Shown: in pieces, positions 33,957 through 43,290 of the stretch | How the letters are laid out: every line of letters begins with the position of its first letter | Numbering within the stretch: position 1 is the stretch's first letter | DNA from: Clostridium fungisolvens | Lineage (GTDB): Bacteria > Bacillota > Clostridia > Clostridiales > Clostridiaceae | Direction of reading: 5' to 3' | NCBI RefSeq assembly: GCF_014193895.1 | Contig: NZ_BLZR01000001.1 | Location: forward strand, 2,852,001 to 2,916,000 | Length of the DNA: 64,000 nucleotides | Translations under genes and position numbers: made by a program | The notes under the pieces: generated by a model | What the model was told of the DNA's origin: nothing | Seen by the model: only the letters and a program-made list of their open reading frames with translations | The model's database searches: none

Positions 33957-35419
33957 AACAATTTCCTAACATTATTCTTACTAAAGTTGAATTCAGTCCA
34001 TGACTTCTCTCTATCAAGTACTTCTTTTCTATACTTTAAATTTCCATTAATAATATTTTTTATATTATTGTCCCCCTTATCTCTAAGTTCAATCAGATAA
34101 GGAACGGCTTCAAAAGATAAAGAAGTCAAATAATTAACATCAATCTTTCCGGTTTGATTATAGATCTCTATATTCTTTTTAGCAATAAAGCCATCTATAT
34201 TAAGATAGTTTATCACTGTATACATACTTATTGTTATCACAATTATGCTTTTCATTATAGGAATCTTTTTATACCAAATACCCGCAACTATAACTAAACA
34301 TAGTATGAAAAGTAGTAACATAAACAAATGCACTGATACCCTTAAGAAGGTATACCCGAAAGCAGCTTCATACAAAGTAAGTTTGAAATTTGCGGAGAAA
34401 AGCATATTTAAGGTAAATATTACAAGCACAGTTAAAAGAAGATTTGCTAATTTTAAAGTTTTTGTATTATCTTTTTTTATATATTTTAAACAACTTAGTA
34501 CTATTACAAAATTAATAACGGTAACTGCTGCAAGTTCAAAGAAACCTCTTCTAGCATAATCCGCATAAGTAAAACCTGCTGGAAGTGCTAACTTACCACC
34601 ACCATATAGATAAGAAAATTGAATCATTGTGAAAATCAGATAAAGTATATTTAACGCAATTAATACTGTTATTACAGTGATGCTACCCCAGTTTTCAGCA
34701 GTAGGGTTTAAGTTTTTCTCAATGGTTTTTTTATCATCTTTAAAACTCCAAACATACCCAAATAGATAAAATGAAACAACTAAAACTATTATGGTATGAG
34801 GTACAAAGTCTCCTATTTCTATATTATTAAAAACCTCTGTCAGATTAGAAAAATAATATCCAAAAACCATATCTGCAGAGCTTAAAAGTACTATTAGAAT
34901 CACAAGCAAAGGCAGAGAAACAAGTATTCCAATTAATATCTGCTTTTTTCCTTCCTCCATTTTAACAGTTTTTCTTATTTTTATTGAAGCTTTTAAAATC
35001 GAAAAAGGCTTAGGGATATTGTCAAACATTTTTGCCACTGCTCTCCTTAGCATATCACCTATAAAGCTAGCTTTATCCCATCTAAGTTTTGGATTCACTA
35101 TTAAGATTGAGCTTGCAATCATAAGTATTGGAACTGCTAAAAAATCCAAAAAATTAAACACTTGATTAGTATGAATGGTGAAGCTAAAAGATAGTAAAGC
35201 TATAGGTACAAGTAAAAACCAGCCAAAGCTTTTTTCAATTCTTCTAACTTTTACGGTCCATAAGAAAAATATAATGCATAGCCCTATAAATATGAAGAAG
35301 GATATTCCAAGGGCCTTATCGATAAATAATCTGTCAAATATCACACCAAGTAGCAGTGAAAGTAGTATACAGTATAATCCATCCTTAGTTATAGCTTCTA
35401 AATTTTTATTATCTTCCAT
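33941..35419 (-). CDS. DUF4173-like polytopic membrane protein
   Basis: This 492-residue protein has about twelve hydrophobic segments. The region LRWDKASFIGDMLRRAVAKMFDNIPKPFSILKASIKIRKT followed by LIGILVSLPLLVILIVLLSSADMVFGYYFSNL matches my recollection of DUF4173. AGAGGGGTGAAG precedes the ATG. It is 12 bp downstream of the XRE gene and belongs to a DUF2975-XRE-DUF4173 unit that is common in Firmicutes. Function unknown. The start of the terminator lies inside its final codons. Confidence 0.75.
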   Translation of the reverse strand: MEDNKNLEAITKDGLYCILLSLLLGVIFDRLFIDKALGISFFIFIGLCIIFFLWTVKVRRIEKSFGWFLLVPIALLSFSFTIHTNQVFNFLDFLAVPILMIASSILIVNPKLRWDKASFIGDMLRRAVAKMFDNIPKPFSILKASIKIRKTVKMEEGKKQILIGILVSLPLLVILIVLLSSADMVFGYYFSNLTEVFNNIEIGDFVPHTIIVLVVSFYLFGYVWSFKDDKKTIEKNLNPTAENWGSITVITVLIALNILYLIFTMIQFSYLYGGGKLALPAGFTYADYARRGFFELAAVTVINFVIVLSCLKYIKKDNTKTLKLANLLLTVLVIFTLNMLFSANFKLTLYEAAFGYTFLRVSVHLFMLLLFILCLVIVAGIWYKKIPIMKSIIVITISMYTVINYLNIDGFIAKKNIEIYNQTGKIDVNYLTSLSFEAVPYLIELRDKGDNNIKNIINGNLKYRKEVLDREKSWTEFNFSKNNVRKLLNQGS

Positions 35420-35431
35420 TTCTTCACCCCT

Positions 35432-35638
35432 CTATTCCTCTCTATACTCTAAGATATCTCCCGGCTGGCATTGGAGCTCCTTACAGATGGCCTCCAGAGT
35501 AGAAAATCTTATTGCTTTTGCCTTTCCGGTCTTTAATATAGATAAATTGGCATTGGTTATACCAACCTTTTCAGCAAGTTCATTAAGAGATATTTTACGT
35601 TTTGCCATCATTACATCGAGATTTACAATTATAGCCAT
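35432..35638 (-). CDS. XRE-family small HTH regulator (YozG-like)
   Basis: This 68-residue protein consists of a single Cro/CI-type HTH: MAIIVNLDVMMAKRKISLNELAEKVGITNANLSILKTGKAKAIRFSTLEAICKELQCQPGDILEY. The length and the C-terminal CQPGDILEY match the YozG-type regulators that sit beside DUF2975 genes. AAAGGAGG precedes the ATG. It lies 19 bp after the DUF2975-like gene and 12 bp before the DUF4173-like gene, so it probably autoregulates this membrane operon. Confidence 0.9.
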   Translation of the reverse strand: MAIIVNLDVMMAKRKISLNELAEKVGITNANLSILKTGKAKAIRFSTLEAICKELQCQPGDILEYREE

Positions 35639-35657
35639 AATAAGCCTCCTTTACTGT

Positions 35658-36152
35658 CTAAACTGTGAAGTCATTTTCTTCTTTTACTTCTACAGCCTGC
35701 TTGTATATTTGAGCTAGTATCAAAACAAAGCACCCAGCAAAGAAGAATATCAAAAATTCTGTATCCGTATGTATGCCTGTTTGGTCTATCTCAATTAGCT
35801 TAAAGCTCTTAAATTGATTGTTGTAAAAGAAGTTTATTAAGTAAGCTACAGTTATAACAAAACAACTAAAAGCTATATTTTTTAGGCTTCTTACATTACT
35901 CATATTAAATGGTCCTTCCTTTATAACAGACTTTAGAATTTTTCTAAGACAGTAAAGAATGAATACCAAAGAAGAAGTACCACCAAAAAACAATAAGCAG
36001 TTCACTATATATTTTCCGCTTGCCATTCCTGAGTTTCCTGAAGTTAAAGTGCTTATAACTATGCTTAGAAAGGTTACTACTCCAACAACAATTAGCACAT
36101 TTAGTACCATTATCAAAATTTTTGCCATAGAATTATAATTGTTTTCTTTCAT
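35658..36152 (-). CDS. DUF2975-like membrane protein
   Basis: This 164-residue protein has four hydrophobic segments (about 10-33, 47-65, 89-108, 133-152) and a central IKEGPFNMSNVRSLKNIAF, the characteristic DUF2975 GPF-x-N motif between the second and third helices. TGGAGGC precedes the ATG. It is the first gene of the operon with the XRE and DUF4173-like genes. Function unknown; partners with YozG-like HTH proteins in many Firmicutes. Confidence 0.85.
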   Translation of the reverse strand: MKENNYNSMAKILIMVLNVLIVVGVVTFLSIVISTLTSGNSGMASGKYIVNCLLFFGGTSSLVFILYCLRKILKSVIKEGPFNMSNVRSLKNIAFSCFVITVAYLINFFYNNQFKSFKLIEIDQTGIHTDTEFLIFFFAGCFVLILAQIYKQAVEVKEENDFTV

Positions 36153-36175
36153 ATATTAATGCCTCCATTTATATT

Positions 36176-36271
36176 GATGTATCACTTCATAGTAAAACTT
36201 ATTATTTTTAAATTCTCTCACCAGAGCCGGTGAGAATTTTAAAAATATATTTCGGATTAAAGTGGTACATC
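36176..36271 (-). repeat. dispersed palindromic element, copy 3
   Basis: The ends GATGTATCACTTCA and AAAGTGGTACATC pair, inner arms TTTTTAAATTCTC and GAGAATTTTAAAAA pair, and the centre is TCTCACCAGAGCCGGTGAGA. The orientation matches minus-strand transcription. The rest of the 36153-36534 gap holds only the terminator at 36387. Confidence 0.8.
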
Positions 36272-36386
36272 TTTACAAGTTTCTGATTTCATAATACTAT
36301 ACCTTTTTAATAATTTCAATAATTATTTATCGAAAAACAATAAATAATTATTGAGTATACATAAACACACAAAAAAGAGGATATTA

Positions 36387-36424
36387 AAAAACTCGCTGAA
36401 GCTACCTTTCTTCAGCGAGTTTTT
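36387..36424 (-). terminator. terminator after the GH106-like gene
   Basis: A perfect 15-bp stem, AAAAACTCGCTGAAG with its complement, and an 8-nt loop, 110 bp beyond the glycosidase stop. Confidence 0.8.
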
Positions 36425-36534
36425 GTGCATCTGCCTTTCCCAATATATATCGGAAAATCTGGCTGTATAATATATTTTGTTTTTTACTACATCACCTACT
36501 CCAAGTAATGTAGCTTTTTACCTCACGATACTAT

Positions 36535-39180
36535 TTATTCTAGAAATGTTGATACCTTAACTGGTCCTAGTAAACCCACTGGTTCTTGTACTGCATATTG
36601 AGAAAATGCATCTTTATGAGCCTTAACTAATGTATTAGTAACCTCAACTACTAAGGAATTAACGCCTTTTTTTATATAGTTTGAAATATCAAACTTGTAT
36701 GGTGGACATATTCTCACTCCAAGATTTTCTTCGTTTAACCACAGCTCTGCAACCTCATAAACTCTGCCGAGATCCAATAGAGCTTTTTCTGCAGTTTCTT
36801 TTACTTCAAAATTTATTTCATATCGTGCAGTCCCGGAGAAACTTGGATATAGCTTAGGCTTTGCTAAATTCACTAATTCATCTAACTTTATCTCTTCCTT
36901 AAAGTTTGGATAATCTAAAGGTCCTGCCATAGAAACCTTCCAGCTTCCTTCGATGTTAAACTTTTCTGATGCTTTTAAGACTTCTATATTGTCCACATCA
37001 TAATTTTCAAAATCATCACTACTAAATATAATGATCTTGGACTCATACGCACTTAATTTTAAATCTATTTCTACGCCTCCATCTTTAAGCTGAGATTTAC
37101 AGGCTTTTATTGAATTATTAAAAGCGTCATAAGATACAGATTTTTTATTCAATGGAATATATACCTTTGTATCTATGCTTTCATATGGATGCTCATTGAA
37201 AAACATAAATATATCTTCATCCTTATGCTTATAGTGATAGTAAGTTACATTAGGTTCAAAACTATCTAATGTAATTTCATTTATACTTAAACTTTTTATT
37301 TTCTCTGCTATACTACTAAGCTTTGCTATTTCACAGTTATCTCTTTCTTGCAAAGTAACTATAAGTTCCTCAACCTCAACACCTTCACTTGCTCTCTCAG
37401 GTAGCTTATCTATAAAAATCACTTTAAGCCCTTTTTCTGTGAGTTCAGCGATACTCTTTAATAAATTCTGTGGTAAAGCTTCAGCATAAGGTATTACAAC
37501 ACATTTAAAGCTTTCATTATTTAAAAATATCTTTCCATCTTTCACAGGTAAATCGCCACTGAAAACATCTGCTGGAACTACATCACAATCAATTTGATTT
37601 TGTAACAGTTCCTTAACTACTTTATTGAAAGGCATATATTCTCCTGACCATTCAGCTTCTCCATGGTATAACACAGCAGCAGGTGCTATATGAGTTCCTT
37701 CTGAAAGTAGGTGGCTTATCCTATTTGTATAATCTGACCATTTTTTCATGAACCTGAACTGAGGATCATTTCCTCCAGCATAAAAATGTGGCGGACAGTC
37801 CCAATCTGGGAAAGGCTTTGGTGAAAATGCATGTGGTACAAAATTGTTGACACCTCTTACTAAAAGATGATCAGTAAGCCACTTCATAAGCTTTAATCCT
37901 TCAACCCATCCATAGGCTCCGAAAAGTTCACACATAGTTCTGCCCTTTTTCTTTGGATCAAGGTGACCCAAGGAAGCCCCTAATTTCGCTAATCCATAAT
38001 GAAAGAATTCTCCGTCCCAGCCTGCTGCAGTAAATCCGCTATGTGAGAAATCCATTCCAGGAACGATTTGACCTCCAATAACATCAATGCCAGACATGTC
38101 CTGTCCTTCTAAAGCTCTAAAGAAATGGCCTGGTCCATATCCTAATCTACTGTGTGCTCCGTTATCTTCAATTACATGTCCTATATATTCCACTTCATGC
38201 TCTCTGCACCAATCACCTAACTGCGTAGTGAAATTTTTGCCATAAAGTCTGCTTACAATATCCATATAGTGATATCTGATAGTATGATCCTTATCTTCTA
38301 CACCATCAACAAACAGAAGTGGTAGGTTTACTAGAGCCTCTTCTCCAACTTCACCTTTCAATATTTCAAGCATCTCATCGCTCCACGGAAGTACCATTTT
38401 AGTCCTACCGATAGATCCTTCAAAGCCTTTTAGATTTCCGAACCTTGGCTCATCAGAAAAGAATCCAGCCAAAGTTTTCCCAAAGTCTTCTTTATATCTA
38501 TTGTAATGTGGTTCATATACTGCATCTATCAAAACTCTTGTAGCTTCAGCAACTATTGGATTTAAATAATCCTTAGTTATTTCTTCCCCTCCGTCACGAG
38601 TCATAAAGACAACAAATATACTCCAGTTTCCTTCCGGTAAGTCCCAATAAAGAACTCCATCCTGAACAAATTCCGAAACGTCAATAAGTGTCTTTTCATC
38701 AATTGCACCTGTTTCTATATTTGATATTTTAGCAGCTATAACTACCAAAACCTTATCTTCACCTTTATAACCAGGTATTGCTGAGGCCCGTCCTGGATAA
38801 TATTTTATTATAAAAGAAGAATCTTTCATTGGTCCTGGAACATCAATACGGTGTGCATTTAGATACCACTTCTTAAGCTCTGGATATTCCTCTTTTATCT
38901 TACCTGCTGCATAGCCTGTAGGAAAATGGCTGTCATCCAATACCCATACCTTCATCCCACGATTTCTTGCTTCCTCCATTATGATATCCATATCTCTCCA
39001 CCATAAAGGTCCAACAAAATCTGGATGAGGTCTTGATTCTATGCAAACTGCTTTGATACCTGCTTCATTTATATGCTTCATATAATCTCTTAGAGTTTCT
39101 TCATCTTCACCATGCTGCCAAAAGAAAGGCAGTATATAGTTTTTTTCTTCATTATTTAAAACTTCATTCAATCTTTTCAT
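36535..39180 (-). CDS. GH106-like glycoside hydrolase, possible alpha-L-rhamnosidase
   Basis: This 881-residue protein has an N-terminal TIM-barrel-like region (ILPFFWQHGEDEETLRDYMKHINEAGIKAVCIESRPHPDFVGPLWW), acidic segments such as GFFSDEPRFGN near 240 and GHVIEDNGAHSRLGYGPGHFFRALEGQDMSGIDVI near 350. A C-terminal GH2-like sugar-binding beta-sandwich follows (FSGTARYEINFEV, DLGRVYEVAELWLNEENLGVR). This combination fits the GH106 or related group; the rhamnosidase activity is inferred. No signal peptide is present, so it acts inside the cell. It sits downstream of a PTS IIBC, which suggests it cleaves the imported, phosphorylated glycoside. GAGGAAGG precedes the ATG. Confidence 0.65.
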   Translation of the reverse strand: MKRLNEVLNNEEKNYILPFFWQHGEDEETLRDYMKHINEAGIKAVCIESRPHPDFVGPLWWRDMDIIMEEARNRGMKVWVLDDSHFPTGYAAGKIKEEYPELKKWYLNAHRIDVPGPMKDSSFIIKYYPGRASAIPGYKGEDKVLVVIAAKISNIETGAIDEKTLIDVSEFVQDGVLYWDLPEGNWSIFVVFMTRDGGEEITKDYLNPIVAEATRVLIDAVYEPHYNRYKEDFGKTLAGFFSDEPRFGNLKGFEGSIGRTKMVLPWSDEMLEILKGEVGEEALVNLPLLFVDGVEDKDHTIRYHYMDIVSRLYGKNFTTQLGDWCREHEVEYIGHVIEDNGAHSRLGYGPGHFFRALEGQDMSGIDVIGGQIVPGMDFSHSGFTAAGWDGEFFHYGLAKLGASLGHLDPKKKGRTMCELFGAYGWVEGLKLMKWLTDHLLVRGVNNFVPHAFSPKPFPDWDCPPHFYAGGNDPQFRFMKKWSDYTNRISHLLSEGTHIAPAAVLYHGEAEWSGEYMPFNKVVKELLQNQIDCDVVPADVFSGDLPVKDGKIFLNNESFKCVVIPYAEALPQNLLKSIAELTEKGLKVIFIDKLPERASEGVEVEELIVTLQERDNCEIAKLSSIAEKIKSLSINEITLDSFEPNVTYYHYKHKDEDIFMFFNEHPYESIDTKVYIPLNKKSVSYDAFNNSIKACKSQLKDGGVEIDLKLSAYESKIIIFSSDDFENYDVDNIEVLKASEKFNIEGSWKVSMAGPLDYPNFKEEIKLDELVNLAKPKLYPSFSGTARYEINFEVKETAEKALLDLGRVYEVAELWLNEENLGVRICPPYKFDISNYIKKGVNSLVVEVTNTLVKAHKDAFSQYAVQEPVGLLGPVKVSTFLE

Positions 39181-39280
39181 AGTTTACCTTCCTCGTCTGC
39201 TAATCTTTAAAATGCTCCATTACAGAAACTTAATCTGTACATGCTTGATATTCATCATTTCAAAGGAATAATGATTATAT

Positions 39281-39375
39281 GGGTACAACAATTCATAATT
39301 AAATTTATATTTTCAAAATTGCTCTCAGAACCATGAGTAGTTTTAAGAATAGTTTTCAAATCAGAGTGTTACATC
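39281..39375 (-). repeat. dispersed palindromic element, copy 4 (degenerate)
   Basis: The right arm TTTTCAAATCAGAGTGTTAC and the left end GGGTACAACAATTCATAATT match the family consensus with several changes. The centre is GCTCTCAGAACCATGAGTAG. It lies inside the IIBC to glycosidase intercistronic region (39181-39563). Confidence 0.6.
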
Positions 39376-39490
39376 TATAGTAAGTTATATTATCATTTAT
39401 ATATTTTAATAAAAATATCAAAACACAACATATTTACTGACCAAACTTAACATCAGTACTATTTACCTTTAATTTTCAGCTAGATTCAAA

Positions 39491-39537
39491 TAGGAGGATT
39501 AGCCATTTGTACATCTTTAACAAAAGTAATCCTCCTA
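39491..39537 (-). terminator. candidate terminator after PTS IIBC
   Basis: TAGGAGGATTA and TAATCCTCCTA are perfect 11-bp arms with a 25-nt loop. The T tract is poor, so partial read-through into the glycosidase gene is possible. Confidence 0.5.
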
Positions 39538-39563
39538 AATTTACCAAATATAGCTTTTAAATA

Positions 39564-40931
39564 TTATTTCTCGTCTCCTTTTACTCCAATAAAGAAGCTT
39601 AGAACACCGGAAACTGCAAATGAAACTACTGAAGCTATTATATATATGACAAATCCACTATTGCTGCCTGATGGGTTGATAAACATTGGTGCTGATAGCA
39701 GTCCACCACCAGCGAAACCATACATAACAACATGGCCAGCTGCTGTGATTGCACCACCTATAGCTCCACCAATGAAGGCACTTACAAAAACCTTCCTATA
39801 AGGTAATGCTATACCGTAAATGATAGGTTCAGTAACACCTAGTAAACCTGTAATAACATTAGAGAAACCAAAGGCTTTCTTTTCTTTATCCTTAACTTTC
39901 AATGCAAACCCTAAAGTTGCTCCTGACAATGCAAATACAGTTACTGATAGAATGGCATTTACTGGATCTTGATGCATAGTTGCAATATTGTTTATTAGAA
40001 TTGGAATAAATGCATAGTGAAGCCCAAATATTACTATTAGTTGCCAGAATGCTCCAAGAATTATACCTGCAAGTATAGGACTAAAATTGAAAATACCTGA
40101 AGTTAAAGCTGCTAATCCACTACTGATATATGTTCCTATAGGTCCAATTACCAAGAAAGTTAGTGGCACTACTATCAATGCTGTAAAGAAGGGTGTAAAC
40201 ATCAATTGCATTTGTGTAGGTAATGTTTTCTTAAAGAACTTTTCAACTTTTGATGCTACATACACTGCTAGTATGATTGGGAAAACAGAACTTGTGTAAT
40301 TCATCAAAATTACAGGTATTCCTACAAACGTCATACTTGCTTGCTTACTAAAAGCTGTTATGATATCAGGATATACCAGTGCTGCACCAATTGCTGCACC
40401 GAGGTATTGATTTGACTTGAATTTTGCTGCAGCTGAGAAACCTAAAATTATTGGTAAAAAGTAGAAGAATCCATCTGCAAATGCATATAGAATTTTATAG
40501 GTTCCTGTATCCGCTGATAATAGGTGAAAAGTAGTGCATATAGCTAGAGTTGCTTTCATAAGACCAGCTCCACCTAATGCTCCAAGCACTGGACCGAAAA
40601 TGCCTGAAAGAGTTTTAAAAAGCGTATTAAACCAAGTATCCTTTTTCCCATTTTCAGATGCTTCAACTATAGCAGCATCTTGTTTAATACCAAGAATTTC
40701 AGTCACTGCGGCGTATGCCTTTCCTACCTCATTACCTATAACTACTTGATACTGTCCCCCTTGGCGTACTACAGATAAAACACCCTTTGTGCTCTTGATT
40801 GCCTCTGTATTTGCAATCTTCTCATCTTTCAATACAAAACGTAGTCTTGTTATACAATGTGTTACACTTTCAATATTATCTTTTCCACCAACAAGCTCTA
40901 CTACCTGTTTTGCTAAAGCCTTGAAATCCAT
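39564..40931 (-). CDS. PTS IIBC permease, glucose/sucrose/beta-glucoside superfamily
   Basis: This 455-residue protein has an N-terminal EIIB domain with active Cys in SVTHCITRLRFVL near residue 26, and a C-terminal ten-helix IIC domain (SGIFGPVLGALGGAGLMKA near 110, and GVTEPIIYGIALPYRK near 360 carrying the conserved Glu-Pro). It has no IIA domain, so it must borrow one (Crr-type). The start MDFKALAKQ follows GGGAGGAG; the frame extends 29 codons upstream without a ribosome binding site. Located upstream of the GH106-like gene and divergent from an AraC gene, its probable activator. The sugar is not known. Confidence 0.88.
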   Translation of the reverse strand: MDFKALAKQVVELVGGKDNIESVTHCITRLRFVLKDEKIANTEAIKSTKGVLSVVRQGGQYQVVIGNEVGKAYAAVTEILGIKQDAAIVEASENGKKDTWFNTLFKTLSGIFGPVLGALGGAGLMKATLAICTTFHLLSADTGTYKILYAFADGFFYFLPIILGFSAAAKFKSNQYLGAAIGAALVYPDIITAFSKQASMTFVGIPVILMNYTSSVFPIILAVYVASKVEKFFKKTLPTQMQLMFTPFFTALIVVPLTFLVIGPIGTYISSGLAALTSGIFNFSPILAGIILGAFWQLIVIFGLHYAFIPILINNIATMHQDPVNAILSVTVFALSGATLGFALKVKDKEKKAFGFSNVITGLLGVTEPIIYGIALPYRKVFVSAFIGGAIGGAITAAGHVVMYGFAGGGLLSAPMFINPSGSNSGFVIYIIASVVSFAVSGVLSFFIGVKGDEK

Positions 40932-41072
40932 TTTTTCTCCTCCCATCAATAAAAAACAAATTATTATAATTGCTACATGTAAATGATAACATTTTATATA
41001 ATGCTTCAAAAATATCAAAACAAAAGATGTTGACTAACCAAACTTAATATTATAACCTATAGATATTATTAT

Positions 41073-41170
41073 ATGTATTTACCACAAAGTAATAAAGTTT
41101 ATATTTTTAAATTCACTCACCAAAACCCGTAAGAGTTTTAAAAATAGATTTCTGATTGAAGTGGTATATC
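41073..41170 (-). repeat. dispersed palindromic element, copy 5 (one end degenerate)
   Basis: The intact arm AAAATAGATTTCTGATTGAA and the end GTGGTATATC are present. The other end is degraded (ATGTATTTACCACAAAG). It lies in the IIBC/AraC divergent region, ending 24 bp before the AraC start. Confidence 0.65.
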
Positions 41171-41193
41171 TTTAGCAAAGGATGGATTTTTAT

Positions 41194-42189
41194 ATGGAAT
41201 ATGTTGAGTTAGATAAGAAGCTGCAAGCCTTAACAGAAAGTGAAAAGCGACATAAGGAAAAACCTTTTACTTCTGAAATATATAATAGTATGGAGCAAGT
41301 AAATGTAAATGGCAAACCTGCATATGTATTTAATTTTGATGAGGCTTTTCAACAGGGTAAATTTCTTATAAATAAACACACTCGTTTTTCAGAAGTTCCT
41401 ATGCATATACATACTCATATAGAGCTTAACTACATATATTCAGGTCAATGCACCCAAATCATTAACGACAAGGAAATAATACTTAGAGAAGGACAGGTTT
41501 GTATTGTAGATACGGGCGTTCCCCATGCAGTTTTGGCAACTACAGAGAATGATATTATAATCAATTTTCTAATGAGTAAAGAATACTTTTCCACCGCTTT
41601 CCTAAGCAGACTATCAGGAAAAGGAATTATATCAGAGTTTTTGATAAACGCTTTATCAGACAGAAAAGAACATGATAACTACATTATTTTTAACTCTGAA
41701 AATAATAAAAAGCTCCCTAATCATATAAGAGAACTTCTATGTGAGTATTTTGACAAATCACTATACTCTGATGAAATAATAGATTGTTATATGATACTTA
41801 TATTTACAGAACTAATGAGAGTATTTCAGTATGAAACCAATCAGTCTCAAGCAACATCAAACAGAAATGCTACAATAATTGATATACTTCAGTACTTAGA
41901 AGAAAATTATATGACCTGCACTTTAGCCTCAACAGCATCACATTTTAATTTTCATCCTAATTACTTAAGTTCTTTGATTAAGAAAAGCACCAATAAATCC
42001 TTTAAGGAACTGATCCAGGCTCAGAAACTAACTCAAGCTTCTATTTTACTTACCAACAGTGATTTACCTATTTATGAGATAGCAAATAATATTGGCTACG
42101 AAAATTTAAACTTTTTTTATAAGAAATTTAAGAGTTACTTTGATGTTACACCAAATGAATTTCGTGAAAAGCATAAAGGATATAATTAA
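41194..42189 (+). CDS. AraC-family regulator with cupin sensor domain
   Basis: This 331-residue protein has an N-terminal cupin fold (MHIHTHIELNYIYSGQ near 75 and GQVCIVDTGVPHAVLA near 110) and two C-terminal HTH motifs (about 225-325; TLASTASHFNFHPNYLSSLIKKSTNKSFKELI and YEIANNIGYENLNFFYKKFKSYFDVTPNEFR). This is a sugar-responsive AraC activator layout. The start at 41194 is preferred over the ATG 12 bp upstream because AAAGGATGG then serves as ribosome binding site. It diverges from the PTS IIBC and GH106-like genes, its likely targets. Confidence 0.9.
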   Translation: MEYVELDKKLQALTESEKRHKEKPFTSEIYNSMEQVNVNGKPAYVFNFDEAFQQGKFLINKHTRFSEVPMHIHTHIELNYIYSGQCTQIINDKEIILREGQVCIVDTGVPHAVLATTENDIIINFLMSKEYFSTAFLSRLSGKGIISEFLINALSDRKEHDNYIIFNSENNKKLPNHIRELLCEYFDKSLYSDEIIDCYMILIFTELMRVFQYETNQSQATSNRNATIIDILQYLEENYMTCTLASTASHFNFHPNYLSSLIKKSTNKSFKELIQAQKLTQASILLTNSDLPIYEIANNIGYENLNFFYKKFKSYFDVTPNEFREKHKGYN

Positions 42190-42211
42190 TGAAGATTTAA
42201 ATCTATATACT

Positions 42212-42246
42212 AAAACCTCCTCTGAAAATCCAGAGGAGGTTTTTTT
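42212..42246. terminator. strong bidirectional terminator
   Basis: A perfect AAAACCTCCTCTG/CAGAGGAGGTTTT stem with TTTTTTT on the plus strand, between two converging AraC genes. Confidence 0.85.
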
Positions 42247-42260
42247 ACATATGTTTTAGA

Positions 42261-43139
42261 TTAAAGTGATACCCCTTTAACTGGTATCCAAATCTCACTT
42301 TTAAAGTTTGGTGAAGATACATCCTTGCTTTCGTTCCATAAAATTTCAGGACCTTCTGCCTGCTCATAGTTTGAAGATGGAAACCATTCCGAATATATAC
42401 GGCCCCACACATTTTGAAGTGTACCCGGAAATGGTCCTACAGCCTCAAATACAGCCCATGTTGATGCAGCAACATCAAGCTTAGTTAAGTTTACGGGACA
42501 CTCTTCTGTTGTGGCAACTCCTATATAGTGATCAAGCTCTCCTCTTTCTTCCATTCTTCCTTCTGAGAAGTTTGTAGATGCACTTATTATTCCTCGTGGA
42601 TCTATATTTGAAAGTTCTTTAAGCTGATGAATCATTTCTTCATTTAAACTTTTCCACATCTCTGCAATACCTGGATTAACTCCGTTAAAGACAATTGGAA
42701 CCCTCTTCTTTATACCTACTATACTAAATGCCTCTTTTTCTACAATTCTATAATTCATTTCATTTCCCCCTTTAATTGTTAGTTGAAAGGTCATTCTTGG
42801 ATATGCTTTCAATGATTGACCCTTCAGTCTTGCTTCAGAAGGCGTTATCCCATGCAAGTTTTGAAAAGCTCTTGTAAAGGAATCTGGTGAGCTGTATCCA
42901 TATTTAATTGCAATATCAATCACCTTTACATTGCTATTATTAAGTTCAAAAGCAGCAAGAGTAAGCCTTCTTCTACGAATATATTCAGATAAAGATATCC
43001 CTGCTAGGAAAGAAAACATTCTTTGAAAATGATATTCTGAGCATAATGCCAATCTAGCTACTTCTTTAATATCAATATCATCTGTAAGGTTCTTTTCAAT
43101 ATAATCTAATGCTTCATTCATTCTTTTTAGCGAATCCAT
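42261..43139 (-). CDS. AraC-family regulator with C-terminal GyrI-like domain
   Basis: This 292-residue protein has a DNA-binding domain with two HTHs at the N-terminus (residues 1-105, VARLALCSEYHFQRMFSFLAGISLSEYIRRRRL and IDIAIKYGYSSPDSFTRAFQNLHGITPSEAR) and a GyrI-like effector domain from about 128 to 290 (YRIVEKEAFSIVGIKKRVPI, LDHYIGVATTEECP, EIWIPVK). This is the Rob/BmrR-like layout that senses small amphipathic compounds. GGAGAGG precedes the ATG. Its target genes are not evident nearby. Confidence 0.9.
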   Translation of the reverse strand: MDSLKRMNEALDYIEKNLTDDIDIKEVARLALCSEYHFQRMFSFLAGISLSEYIRRRRLTLAAFELNNSNVKVIDIAIKYGYSSPDSFTRAFQNLHGITPSEARLKGQSLKAYPRMTFQLTIKGGNEMNYRIVEKEAFSIVGIKKRVPIVFNGVNPGIAEMWKSLNEEMIHQLKELSNIDPRGIISASTNFSEGRMEERGELDHYIGVATTEECPVNLTKLDVAASTWAVFEAVGPFPGTLQNVWGRIYSEWFPSSNYEQAEGPEILWNESKDVSSPNFKSEIWIPVKGVSL

Positions 43140-43290
43140 TTTGTAACCTCTCCTTTCATTAATAGAATATCAGAATTTACAGAGGTCTATCCGACTTATC
43201 TAGTTCAATTTTGTAGGGTATACTGTTTACCGATATTTTAACAATAAATTCATAGGAAAACTAAAAAAGAACCCTGATCGTTCAAGGTTC

